34,211 nt of DNA. Origin: Candidatus Bipolaricaulota bacterium. GTDB taxonomy: Bacteria; Bipolaricaulota; Bipolaricaulia; M55B111. Positions 14,480-22,006 of the stretch are shown piece after piece. Both the position numbers and the translations under genes were made by a program. The stretch spans positions 1 through 34,211 of the forward strand of contig JAGXKX010000007.1 of the NCBI GenBank assembly GCA_018335015.1, given 5' to 3'. Below the pieces are notes generated by a model. That model did not search any database. It had not been told where the DNA came from and worked only from the letters and a program-made list of their open reading frames with translations. Numbering within the stretch: position 1 is the first letter of the stretch; every line of letters begins with the position of its first letter.

Positions 14480-16405
14480 TCAGATCAGGGCTTTGTCTCT
14501 AATCTTCTCTTTCGCGAAATCGATAAATTCATCCAGCGGTCTCGGCCCGAGATCTTCTTCGGTTCTCAGCCTGAGCGAAACCTCCCCCGACTCCTCTTCT
14601 CTGTCGCCAACCACCAGCATGTAAGGAATCTTCTCCAGCTGAGCCTCGTGAATCTGGCGAGATAGGTTCTCGTCCACGTCGGTCCTTGCTTCAACTCTGA
14701 TTCCTGACTCGGCTATCTTCCCGGCGACCTCCTCCGCGTATTCGTTGTTGTCCTCAGTCACAGGCAAAACTACCGCCTGTAGTGGAGAAAGCCAGACGGG
14801 AAATGCTCCTTTGTAGTGTTCTACCAGAATACCGAAAAACCGCTCCAGGGTTCCGAGCAACGCCCGATGAATCATGTAGGGCCGGTGTTCCTGCCCGTCC
14901 GAACCCATGTAAGTCATGTCAAACCTTTCCGGCAAGTTAAAGTCAAACTGGACGGTGGTGGTCTGCCACAACCGTCCGAGAGCGTCTTCCAGGTGAACGT
15001 CGATCTTTGGACCGTAGAAAGCTCCTTCGCCTTCTTCCACGTCGTAATCGAGATCCAGATCGACTATCGCTTCCTTAAGCGCTTCGGTGGCTTTGTCCCA
15101 TTTTACCTCGTCCCCCACGGACTTTTCCGGTTTTGTCGAAAGGGCTATCTGGTAGTCTTCGAACCCAAAAGCGGAGAGTATATCGAAAGTAAGATTAAGA
15201 ACTCCCGTGACTTCTTCCTTTACCTGGTCGGGGGTCGCTATGATATGAGCGTCGTCCTGGGTGAATCCTCTCGCCCTGAGGAGACCGTGGAGAACTCCGG
15301 ACCGTTCGTGGCGATATACGGTACCGAGTTCCGCCCACCTGAGCGGCAAATCCCTGTAACTTCTTGTCCTGCTTTGATATATCTGGACGTGAAACGGGCA
15401 GTTCATCGGCTTAAGAAAGTATTCCTGGTTGCTTTCCCGCATGGGCGGAAACATGTCCTCGCGGAAGTAGTCGAGATGACCGCTTTTCTTCCAGAGATCG
15501 CTCTTCCCGATGTGAGGGGTAGAAACGAATTCGTAGCCATCTTCTCTGTGCTTGGAACGCCAGAAATCCTTGATCACGTTGAGCATTTCAGTGCCCTTCG
15601 GGTGCCAGTACACCAGTCCTGGGCCAACTTCGGGGTGGAAAGTAAATAAATCAAGTTCAGGACCGAGTTTCCTGTGATCCCGTTCCTTTGCTTCCTCCTG
15701 CCTTTCGATATACTCCTGTAACTCTTTCTCCTCGGCAAAGGCAGTCCCGTATACCCTCTGCAGCATCACGTTATTCTCGTCGCCTCTCCAGTAGGCACCG
15801 GCTACGTCGAGGAGTTCGAAGTGTTCGAGTTGACCGGTATTCCTGAGGTGAGGTCCCTCACATAGATCAGTGAACCCGTCCTGCCGGTAAAAAGTTACTT
15901 CTTCCTCGCCCTCTGAGACAAATTCTTCCACAAGCTCCAGCTTGTACTCCTCGTCCTGTTCCAGGAGGTGTTCTCTTGCCTTCCCGGGATCCAGGGCAAA
16001 CCTTTCTATCTCGTATTCCTCTTCGACGATTTTCCTCATCTCATCCCTTATTTCGTCGAAATCCTCCTCCGAGAGGGTTTCCGGAAGGTCGAAGTCGTAA
16101 TAGAAACCGTCCTCAATTGCCGGGCCTATCGCCAGCTTTACGTCATCGTACAGACTCTTGACGGCCTGAGCCAGGACGTGAGACGCGGTATGCCTTATAA
16201 TCTCGACCGCCTGGGGTGAATCCAAAGTGATTATCTTGAACTCACCCTCTTCGACGACTTCGTCCCTCAGATCCAGCAATTCACCGTCCAGCGTAGCCCC
16301 CACCGTAGCGTCGCCTAACCCTGGACCTATATCATAAGCGATATCAATTACTCTCTTGCCTTCTTCAACCTCTAATTCGTCTCCGTCCGGCAGGGTAAGT
16401 TTCAT
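14480..16405 (-). CDS. thrS: Threonyl-tRNA synthetase
   Basis: 641 residues from ATG at 16405. Domains in order are TGS (about 1-60), the editing domain with HTASHVLAQ and the downstream TDLCEGPHL zinc site, the class II catalytic core with MNCPFHVQIY and the motif 2 region VYRHERSGVLHGLLRARGFTQDD, motif 3 near ALLGTLERFFG, and the anticodon-binding domain at the end. A GTG at 16414 is in frame, but GGGG sits too close to it and is correctly spaced for the ATG at 16405, whose product starts MKLTLPDGDELEV as expected. It follows hslU by 40 bases, leaving no room for a T-box, so it is probably co-transcribed with hslVU. Confidence 0.96.
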   Translation of the reverse strand: MKLTLPDGDELEVEEGKRVIDIAYDIGPGLGDATVGATLDGELLDLRDEVVEEGEFKIITLDSPQAVEIIRHTASHVLAQAVKSLYDDVKLAIGPAIEDGFYYDFDLPETLSEEDFDEIRDEMRKIVEEEYEIERFALDPGKAREHLLEQDEEYKLELVEEFVSEGEEEVTFYRQDGFTDLCEGPHLRNTGQLEHFELLDVAGAYWRGDENNVMLQRVYGTAFAEEKELQEYIERQEEAKERDHRKLGPELDLFTFHPEVGPGLVYWHPKGTEMLNVIKDFWRSKHREDGYEFVSTPHIGKSDLWKKSGHLDYFREDMFPPMRESNQEYFLKPMNCPFHVQIYQSRTRSYRDLPLRWAELGTVYRHERSGVLHGLLRARGFTQDDAHIIATPDQVKEEVTGVLNLTFDILSAFGFEDYQIALSTKPEKSVGDEVKWDKATEALKEAIVDLDLDYDVEEGEGAFYGPKIDVHLEDALGRLWQTTTVQFDFNLPERFDMTYMGSDGQEHRPYMIHRALLGTLERFFGILVEHYKGAFPVWLSPLQAVVLPVTEDNNEYAEEVAGKIAESGIRVEARTDVDENLSRQIHEAQLEKIPYMLVVGDREEESGEVSLRLRTEEDLGPRPLDEFIDFAKEKIRDKALI

Positions 16406-16445
16406 CAGGTTCACCCCTTATGAGAATTTTGTTCGTCACGAAAAA

Positions 16446-17816
16446 TTAAAGAATGTATCGGGAAAGATCCCTATCCTCGATTATTCTCTCCAGCTTGTCC
16501 TTCACGTAATCACGATCTATTTCCTCGACCCCAGTTTCCATGGACGGGGCCTCGAAGGAAATTTCCTCCATTAACTTTTCCATTACAGTCTCCAGTCGTC
16601 TTGCTCCTATGTTCTCAGTGGTTTCATTTAACTTAGCAGAGGCCTGAGCGATTTCGTCGATTGCGCCCTCGGTGAATTCCAGATCGAGCTCCTCCACTTC
16701 CAGTAGCGCCCTGTATTGCTTTACGAGAGCGTCCCTGGGTTCTGTCAAAATCCTCTTGAATTCGGGAGCGTCGAGACTATCAAGTTCGACCCTTATCGGC
16801 AGCCGACCCTGTAGTTCGGGAATCAAGTCCGAAGGGCTGGAAACGTTGAACGCCCCCGCGGTGATGAAGAGTATGTTTTCAGTATTTATGGTTCCCTGTT
16901 TGCTCCTCACCGTCGAACCTTCGAGTAGAGGCAATATGTCACGCTGAACGCCCTGTCGGGAGACTCCGGGACCGCTTCCGCCCGATTCGCCGGGCCTATC
17001 CCCGGCTATCTTATCTATTTCGTCCAGAAATATTATTCCGGATTCCTCGGCCAGTTCGATTCCCCGGCGCTTGATTTCCTGTTCGTTGAGGAGTTTGTCC
17101 ACTTCCTCGTCGAAAAGCATGTCCCTTGCCTTTTCTATCTTCACCCGTTTGGTCTCTTTCTTCGACGGGAATATGTTACCCAGCATATTGCCCATGTCGA
17201 TTCCCATCTGATCCATACCCTGATCGGAGAAAACTTCCACCTGAGGCACGTTCGATTGCGTCACTGAAACTTCTATATACCTGTCGTCCAGGTCCCCCTG
17301 GCGTAGTTTACGCTTCAGCTTGTCCCTCGTACGCTCCAGGCTTTCGGCGCGTTCTTCCTTCGCGTCCTCCGTAGGCAATAATTTGTCGAGAATTCTGTCT
17401 TCGACCATGGCCCGGGCCTCCTCTTCGACCTTTTCTACCTCGTGCTGACGGACCATTTCTATCCCTCGACTCATCAGATCCCTTATCATGGACTCAACGT
17501 CTCGGCCCATATACCCCACTTCCGTGAACTTAGTGGCTTCCACCTTCAGGAAAGGGGCCTGGGCTATATTTGCAAGTCGGCGAGATATCTCCGACTTGCC
17601 CACTCCAGTAGGACCTATCATCAGGATGTTCTTCGGTTTTATATCCTCTTTTATCTCGCCTTCGACCCTCTGTCTTCTAACCCTGTTTCTCAACGCAATA
17701 GCAACGGACCGCTTGGCTTCGTCCTGACCTATTATGTACTCGTCCAGCTTATCGACTATCTGCCGGGGAGTTAATTCTTTTTTATCGGAATCAAGTATTG
17801 TCGGTAGGTTAACCAT
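16446..17816 (-). CDS. hslU: ATP-dependent protease ATPase subunit HslU
   Basis: 456 residues, the AAA+ unfoldase of the HslUV protease. The Walker A is GPTGVGKSE, preceded by the family start LTPRQIVDKLDEYIIGQDEAKRSVA. The Walker B is IIFLDEIDKIA. An intermediate domain lies between (about residues 110-240), and the arginine-finger/sensor region includes ELQGRLPIRVEL. The C-terminus ends DLSRYIL, matching the conserved tail that docks into HslV. AAGGAGG precedes the ATG, and the gene starts 16 bases after hslV. Confidence 0.97.
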   Translation of the reverse strand: MVNLPTILDSDKKELTPRQIVDKLDEYIIGQDEAKRSVAIALRNRVRRQRVEGEIKEDIKPKNILMIGPTGVGKSEISRRLANIAQAPFLKVEATKFTEVGYMGRDVESMIRDLMSRGIEMVRQHEVEKVEEEARAMVEDRILDKLLPTEDAKEERAESLERTRDKLKRKLRQGDLDDRYIEVSVTQSNVPQVEVFSDQGMDQMGIDMGNMLGNIFPSKKETKRVKIEKARDMLFDEEVDKLLNEQEIKRRGIELAEESGIIFLDEIDKIAGDRPGESGGSGPGVSRQGVQRDILPLLEGSTVRSKQGTINTENILFITAGAFNVSSPSDLIPELQGRLPIRVELDSLDAPEFKRILTEPRDALVKQYRALLEVEELDLEFTEGAIDEIAQASAKLNETTENIGARRLETVMEKLMEEISFEAPSMETGVEEIDRDYVKDKLERIIEDRDLSRYIL

Positions 17817-17832
17817 TATTCCTCCTTAGCTC

Positions 17833-18411
17833 CTACCATTCGATCGATTCAATCGACAACTGGTCGTTCGTATAGACATCGATAGAGGAGGTCAGAAGGA
17901 GCGACTCCCTGGCCACCTCGACCGGAGAGAGCTGAGAGTGTTCAAGCAGGGCTCGAGCGGCCGCGAGTGCATATGAACCACCGGACCCAATGCCGATTAC
18001 GTTGTGATCGGGGCGAAGCACGTCTCCCGCGCCGGATATAAGAAGCAGGGATTCCGAATTAACCACGACCATCAGTGCTTCCAGCTTCCTCAGGATCTTG
18101 TCCGTGCGCCACTCTTTCGTAAGTTCTACTGCGGCCCTTTCCAGTTTACCGCTGTACTGCTCCAGCTTTCCCTCGAATTTATCAAATAAGGTCATTGCAT
18201 CAGCCGTCGAGCCGGCGAACCCGGCCAATACCTCTCCACCGTAAAGGACCCTGACTTTGTTCGTGTTGTTCTTTACCACAGTATCTTCCATGGTTGCCTG
18301 TCCGTCGGAAGCCACTACGGCTGTACGGTCCTCGGGTGTTCTTACTGCAATTATAGTAGTACTCTCTATTCTATTCCGGACTGTTTTATGGTTTTTATCA
18401 CTGGCTAACAT
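17833..18411 (-). CDS. hslV: HslV peptidase subunit with an extended propeptide
   Basis: 192 residues. The N-terminal-threonine protease of HslUV. The mature protein should begin at TTIIAVRTPEDRTAVVASDG, placing the catalytic Thr at residue 18 after 17 preceding residues. Most bacterial HslV have a propeptide of one or a few residues. No ATG, GTG or TTG lies between the first ATG and the threonine, so the extension is real unless a rare codon is used; the ribosome site before the ATG is weak (GTGAGG). Other motifs are GFAGSTADAMTLFDKFE, TKEWRTDKILRKLEA and GIGSGGSYALAAARAL, all normal. First gene of hslV-hslU-thrS. Confidence 0.95.
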   Translation of the reverse strand: MLASDKNHKTVRNRIESTTIIAVRTPEDRTAVVASDGQATMEDTVVKNNTNKVRVLYGGEVLAGFAGSTADAMTLFDKFEGKLEQYSGKLERAAVELTKEWRTDKILRKLEALMVVVNSESLLLISGAGDVLRPDHNVIGIGSGGSYALAAARALLEHSQLSPVEVARESLLLTSSIDVYTNDQLSIESIEW

Positions 18412-18533
18412 ATAAATACCTCACTCTAACCTAAAAAAGACTAGACAAAAATTACTCACAAAACGCGAAAGCTTAGAATGAAAAACCGAATTGTAGATTG
18501 CTTAACCCAGGTTGTAGAAGTTTACCGACTCGG

Positions 18534-19088
18534 TCAGGCAGTATCAACTTCCCTTCTGTCAAACCCGCAATGAGAGCATCTATAGTCCGGAAATACTCCC
18601 CCGCAGGCCGGACATTCGTGCCACCCTTCTTTGAACCTGGCTTTCCTTTTTTTCTGCTGGGTAACGAGAAGCGATTTCAGGCTTCGTCTTGCTAGTTCGT
18701 CCAGCGCCGTATCCGCCAGCGCTTCTTCGATCTTTTTACGCTCCTCCTCGCTGAGGCTAATTTCCTCGATATCGCAGCTATCCCTCTCTCTCCCGGGCTC
18801 TTCCGAAAATCCCCCCAGCTGAAATTTTAACTTATCGATTTTAGAATGGGTCAGGTTTTCATTCAGTTTATCCAGGAATTCTTCTTCCAGAAAAGATAGT
18901 TCCTGTTTTGCTGCGGCGGAAGGGACTTCGAGTACTAGGCTCCCACCCTGAACCTTTTTCGGTCGGGCGACCTTTCCGAGTTCGCCCGCGATCTCGGTCC
19001 AGACGAAGACGGGCTCCTGTTCTTCGTACTCTGAAAGGAGGTTATTCTTCCTGAAGATGGCCGCAAGTGATCCCCTGTCGAGAGTCAT
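18534..19088 (-). CDS. DUF721 (DciA-like) protein with C-terminal zinc ribbon
   Basis: 184 residues. Residues about 1-95 form a DUF721/DciA-type domain (GSLAAIFRKNNLLSEY, FVWTEIAGELGKVARPKKVQ, EFLDKLNENL). The C-terminal 28 residues carry a CxxC...CxxC zinc ribbon (CPACGGVFPDYRCSHC). DUF721 proteins often sit next to recF, and the DciA branch helps load the replicative helicase. The ATG overlaps the recF stop by 4 bases (ATGA), so the pair is coupled. The zinc ribbon is an addition not typical of the minimal family. Function in this organism is inferred from family and context only. Confidence 0.8.
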   Translation of the reverse strand: MTLDRGSLAAIFRKNNLLSEYEEQEPVFVWTEIAGELGKVARPKKVQGGSLVLEVPSAAAKQELSFLEEEFLDKLNENLTHSKIDKLKFQLGGFSEEPGRERDSCDIEEISLSEEERKKIEEALADTALDELARRSLKSLLVTQQKKRKARFKEGWHECPACGGVFPDYRCSHCGFDRREVDTA

Positions 19089-20173
19089 TGCCTCTCAATC
19101 ACCCCATCCTGGATCTTCAAGACGGTAAACTCGCCGGAAAGTTTCCTGAACGAAGGGGACCTGGTTGCAGTTGTCATGAAAATCTGCGGCGCTTCAGGCA
19201 GGTTCTCGAGGAATGCTTCTCCCCTCGCCCTGTCCAGCTCGCTGAGGATATCGTCAAGCACGAGAATCGGTAGCTCATTGAACTTTTTCTCGTATAGCTC
19301 GAGGTAAGCCAGGTAGGTGGCTATAACAGCAGTTCTCAACTCGCCCTGAGACCCGAAAGTTCGTAGGTCTCTACCGTCCAGGAGATATTCGAACTTGTCC
19401 CTGTGAGGACCGACTACCGAGGTCCCCCGGTCGAGTTCCTTTTCCCGGTTCCGTTCGAGTCTGTCGGAAAGTAGTTCCTCTAGCTCCTCCTGGGACCTGT
19501 CTATTAGACCGTCCTCGGTATAGCTCAAATTAAGCTTTTCGTCAGTTTGAACAAACTGGCCGTATATTTCAGGCAGATACTGGTTTAGCTTCTTAAGGTA
19601 ATCAGCACGCTCCCCGGTTATTCGGGCACCGAGTTCGATCAATCTCTCGCTCAAAACTTCCAAAAATTCCTCGTTTATCTCGTCCTTTTTCAGCAGAGTG
19701 TTTTTCTTCTTTAGTTCGGCATTGTAATCCGATAGGAGGTGCCCGTAACCGCTACTTAGCTGGCTTAAATGGCGATTCAACAGGGATCGCCTGCGTCGCG
19801 GCGGTCCCTTTGAAATGTAGAGGTCCTCGGGCACGAACGTATGGGTAGGGACGAGAGACCTGAGGTCCGATTGCCTGCCGGACTTCGAATTGATCTTTAT
19901 CTCTTTACCCTCCCCTTCCTCAAGGTAAACGACGATCTCCTCGACATTCAGCAGCCCCATTCTGACCAGAGCGTAGTTCGAATCCCAGTTTATCAGTTCC
20001 CTTTGCCGCGAACCCTTTATGTTGTCCCCCGTGGAGACGAAATGGATAGCTTCACAAAAATTTGTCTTCCCGGAACCGTTCGGGCCAAAAATTAGGTTAA
20101 GCCCGGAATTTGGCTCTATTTCGAGATCCTCGAGATTTCGGTAATTCGTTATCTTTAACCTATCAATTTTCAT
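19085..20173 (-). CDS. recF: DNA replication and repair protein RecF
   Basis: 362 residues, an SMC-like ATPase that loads RecA at gaps with RecO and RecR. It starts MKIDRLKITNYRNLEDLEIE, has Walker A FGPNGSGKTNF near residue 30, signature SQGELRTAVIATYLAYLEL and Walker B LPILVLDDILSELD. The start is 9 bases after the hydrolase stop, with only a weak ribosome site (GGTA), so translation may be coupled. The usual dnaA-dnaN-recF-gyrB arrangement is not present around it. Confidence 0.96.
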   Translation of the reverse strand: MKIDRLKITNYRNLEDLEIEPNSGLNLIFGPNGSGKTNFCEAIHFVSTGDNIKGSRQRELINWDSNYALVRMGLLNVEEIVVYLEEGEGKEIKINSKSGRQSDLRSLVPTHTFVPEDLYISKGPPRRRRSLLNRHLSQLSSGYGHLLSDYNAELKKKNTLLKKDEINEEFLEVLSERLIELGARITGERADYLKKLNQYLPEIYGQFVQTDEKLNLSYTEDGLIDRSQEELEELLSDRLERNREKELDRGTSVVGPHRDKFEYLLDGRDLRTFGSQGELRTAVIATYLAYLELYEKKFNELPILVLDDILSELDRARGEAFLENLPEAPQIFMTTATRSPSFRKLSGEFTVLKIQDGVIERQ

Positions 20174-20182
20174 TACCGGTAA

Positions 20183-21124
20183 TCACTCTGACGGGACTCC
20201 CGTATTATTGGACAAATAAATTTCGAAGAACGAGGAAACCCTTTTTTGATACTCTTCAGGATATATTTCGTGTGCGCCCAGGTGCCACGCACCCTCTACG
20301 AGCCACATGCTCCTGGGACCCCCGGCGTTTTCGTATATTAATTGGGAATTGACCGGTCCGAGAGCCCGATCTTCCAGACCGTGGATCAAGAAAAGAGGGA
20401 CATCCAGCTCCTCTACCCTCTCAACAAGGTTGGTTTTTCCGTACACGTCGAAGTTCAAGCTAAACCTGGCCACCCCCATATAGAACGGGAAAAAAATCTG
20501 CATCACCTTGTCTTCGTTTTCCTTACCGTAATTGGTGGCAGCTATTTTTAGATTTGCATAGGGGCTATCCGCTACTATCGCATCTATTCCGGGTGACTCC
20601 AGTCCGGCGATAATGGCAGCTGAAGCGCCGGCGGATCCTCCCCAAACTCCGACAGTCTTCACACCTCTCTCTTTTTTCAGAAATTCAACCGCGTTTGCGA
20701 TATCCTGACTTTCAAAGTAGCCAAAACCGTACCTATCCCCCTCGCTCTCTCCCGTACTTCGGGGATCAAACAACAGAACGTCGAAATCGTTATCGTAGAG
20801 GTGCTTTACAGGCGCTTCTTTTAGTACGTCCCACTTGTTTCCTCCCTTCCCCGGGGCAAGAATCACTGCCCTGGAAGACCCCTCGTTGTCGACGAACCAG
20901 CCTTTGACCGTAAGGTCATCGGTGGTCTTGAACTCGACTTCCTCAAACGGCAGTTCCCAGTCTTTCGGAGTAAAGGTTCCCACCTCGCCCCTGGACGTAT
21001 TGTAAACTTGTCCGTTAATAGTGGCGCTGATATCGTAAAGTGCCCTGCCCGTGCCAAGTAATGCCAGCAGGACGATAAACGGCAACATGTTGAGATACAA
21101 CTTGGTGTTCCTTCGGTCTTCCAT
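20183..21124 (-). CDS. Alpha/beta hydrolase, membrane-anchored
   Basis: 313 residues from ATG at 21124. A hydrophobic segment near the N-terminus (LNMLPFIVLLALLGTGRALY) suggests a membrane anchor with the enzyme outside. Catalytic triad candidates are Ser in VWGGSAGASA, Asp in HGLEDRALG and His in VEGAWHLGAHE. It resembles the BAAT/prolyl-oligopeptidase-like hydrolases often called extracellular peptidase or YfhR-like proteins; the substrate is unknown. A GTG at 21202 would add 26 residues, but that stretch overlaps a repeated DNA sequence (21192-21233) and lacks the anchor context, so I prefer 21124. Neither start has a good ribosome site. It may be the first gene of a run continuing into recF. 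Confidence 0.85.
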   Translation of the reverse strand: MEDRRNTKLYLNMLPFIVLLALLGTGRALYDISATINGQVYNTSRGEVGTFTPKDWELPFEEVEFKTTDDLTVKGWFVDNEGSSRAVILAPGKGGNKWDVLKEAPVKHLYDNDFDVLLFDPRSTGESEGDRYGFGYFESQDIANAVEFLKKERGVKTVGVWGGSAGASAAIIAGLESPGIDAIVADSPYANLKIAATNYGKENEDKVMQIFFPFYMGVARFSLNFDVYGKTNLVERVEELDVPLFLIHGLEDRALGPVNSQLIYENAGGPRSMWLVEGAWHLGAHEIYPEEYQKRVSSFFEIYLSNNTGVPSE

Positions 21125-21191
21125 AACGCTAAATTTTAGCTGGCCCCATACCCTGTAACAACTGTAAGGGGGGACTATTAACTGCGGCGCC

Positions 21192-21233
21192 AGTTTGAGC
21201 ACGCGATCGGAATTTTCTCGGCTCGGGAAACCC
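21192..21233 (+). repeat. Direct repeat, copy A of a 42-base sequence
   Basis: The sequence starts AGTTTGAGCACGCGATCGG and ends GCTCGGGAAACCC. It recurs at 21627-21669 with a single extra G. Copy A lies just outside the terminal repeat of structured element copy 4. A diverged inverted relative is seen at 21460-21480. Confidence 0.85.
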
Positions 21234-21509
21234 GGATTTCCTGTCTTAAATTTTTCACCATTGTATGAAAGCTAAACCTATTATATGAAGGTTGGATTTA
21301 TTCTTTTACTAGGAGCTCTTTGCCCCTTAGCTGGCTACCGGATAATTTAATATTTTACGTGAAAATACTCACTTTGGAGACCGTTCGATAAAACCAGGAT
21401 CAATTTCCGATCTCGGCCTCGCTCTCCACCCTTTCTTTTTTGGAACCGACAAAAAGGCTCCGGGCCGAGAAATTTCCAGCGAAGCGGCGCATATGTCTGA
21501 CCGAGCCTG

Positions 21510-21539
21510 GAATTACCTGGAGCTTGCTTCAGGTAATTC
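21510..21539. other. Strong hairpin GAATTACCTG / CAGGTAATTC
   Basis: A perfect 10-bp stem, extendable through AGC/GCT with one G/T wobble, lies in the middle of the insert in copy 4. The TTACCTG/CAGGTAA part echoes the TTACCTGGC stem of the surrounding element family, so it may derive from a related core. It is not followed by a T tract. Confidence 0.6.
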
Positions 21540-21626
21540 AAGGAGAGGGATATTTCCATAACCGAATGAGATAAATCTTTATGGGTAATACTCCCTGTAA
21601 ATAAGAACCACCGTCGTGAAGGCACT

Positions 21627-21669
21627 AGTTTGAGCACGCGAGTCGGAATTTTCTCGGCTCGGGAAACCC
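21627..21669 (+). repeat. Direct repeat, copy B of a 42-base sequence
   Basis: Matches 21192-21233 except for one inserted G after CACGCGA. It lies inside the insert of copy 4, 435 bases from copy A. Confidence 0.85.
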
Positions 21670-22006
21670 AGAGGTTGAGAGTAAGGACCGACAAAAGGGT
21701 GGAATCGTGCCCGCTCACCCTCGAAGTTCAGCTTCGACTGAAAGGGTTTTTCCTGAACGGTTTCCAGAGTTATTTAGGTAATTTATCCAGCAAACCCTGC
21801 AGTATGGGCTACCGGGATTTCGCATATGTTAAACCTTTTAGAAGTTAAACCAGTTGCCAGATAAGGGCCAAAGAGCAGTAGTCCAGACTAGAGGGGTAAA
21901 TCCTCCGTCGATGAAAGAACTTAGCCAAACTAACCGGAGTTTAAGAACCTTCCCGTTTGTCTTAAACTGAGAGAGATAAACCGATAATTTCGACCTGGAG
22001 GAACTT

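Larger units (their letters stand above)
21346..21806. mobile_element. Non-coding insert inside repeat copy 4
   Basis: About 460 bases flanked by an 11-12 base direct repeat of the host core. It contains copy B of the 42-base repeat (21627-21669), an inverted diverged copy of the same sequence (21460-21480, GGAAATTTCTCGGCCCGGAG on the minus strand) and a strong central hairpin at 21510-21539. No transposase and no convincing open frame. No terminal inverted repeats could be recognised, so its class is unknown. Confidence 0.45.
21245..21924 (-). repeat. Structured repeat element, copy 4, expanded to ~680 bp
   Basis: Read on the minus strand it starts with CTAAGTTCTTTCA (21924-21912), has a 48-base arm, then a 21-base stem arm (21876-21856), the conserved loop start AACTGGTTTAAC and loop end GAAATCCCGGTAGCC (21820-21807). 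There the core is interrupted by about 460 bases before the second stem arm at 21315-21335 and a 70-base outer arm ending near 21245. The stem has two mismatches in 21. Both outer arms match copy 2. The motif GGCTACCGG-AT occurs on both sides of the insert (21333-21343 and 21807-21818), as a target-site duplication would. Confidence 0.75.
21125..22006. other. Repeat-filled divergent intergenic region
   Basis: About 880 bases with no credible gene; open frames here follow the repeats and have no ribosome site or known protein. Contents are a 42-base direct repeat copy (21192-21233), the expanded structured element (21245-21924) with its nested insert, then the short leader of the ROK gene. Promoters for both flanking genes must lie here, but none could be assigned with confidence. 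Confidence 0.6.

Noticed and set aside
14816-15649. A 277-codon plus-strand frame opposite thrS
   Set aside because: A long open frame on the complement of a conserved synthetase gene, with no ribosome site or domain; an effect of codon use.
21347-21718. A 123-codon open frame on the minus strand inside the expanded repeat
   Set aside because: It runs through the inverted repeats and hairpin of the insert, has no ribosome site or recognisable domain, and its sequence follows from the repeats.
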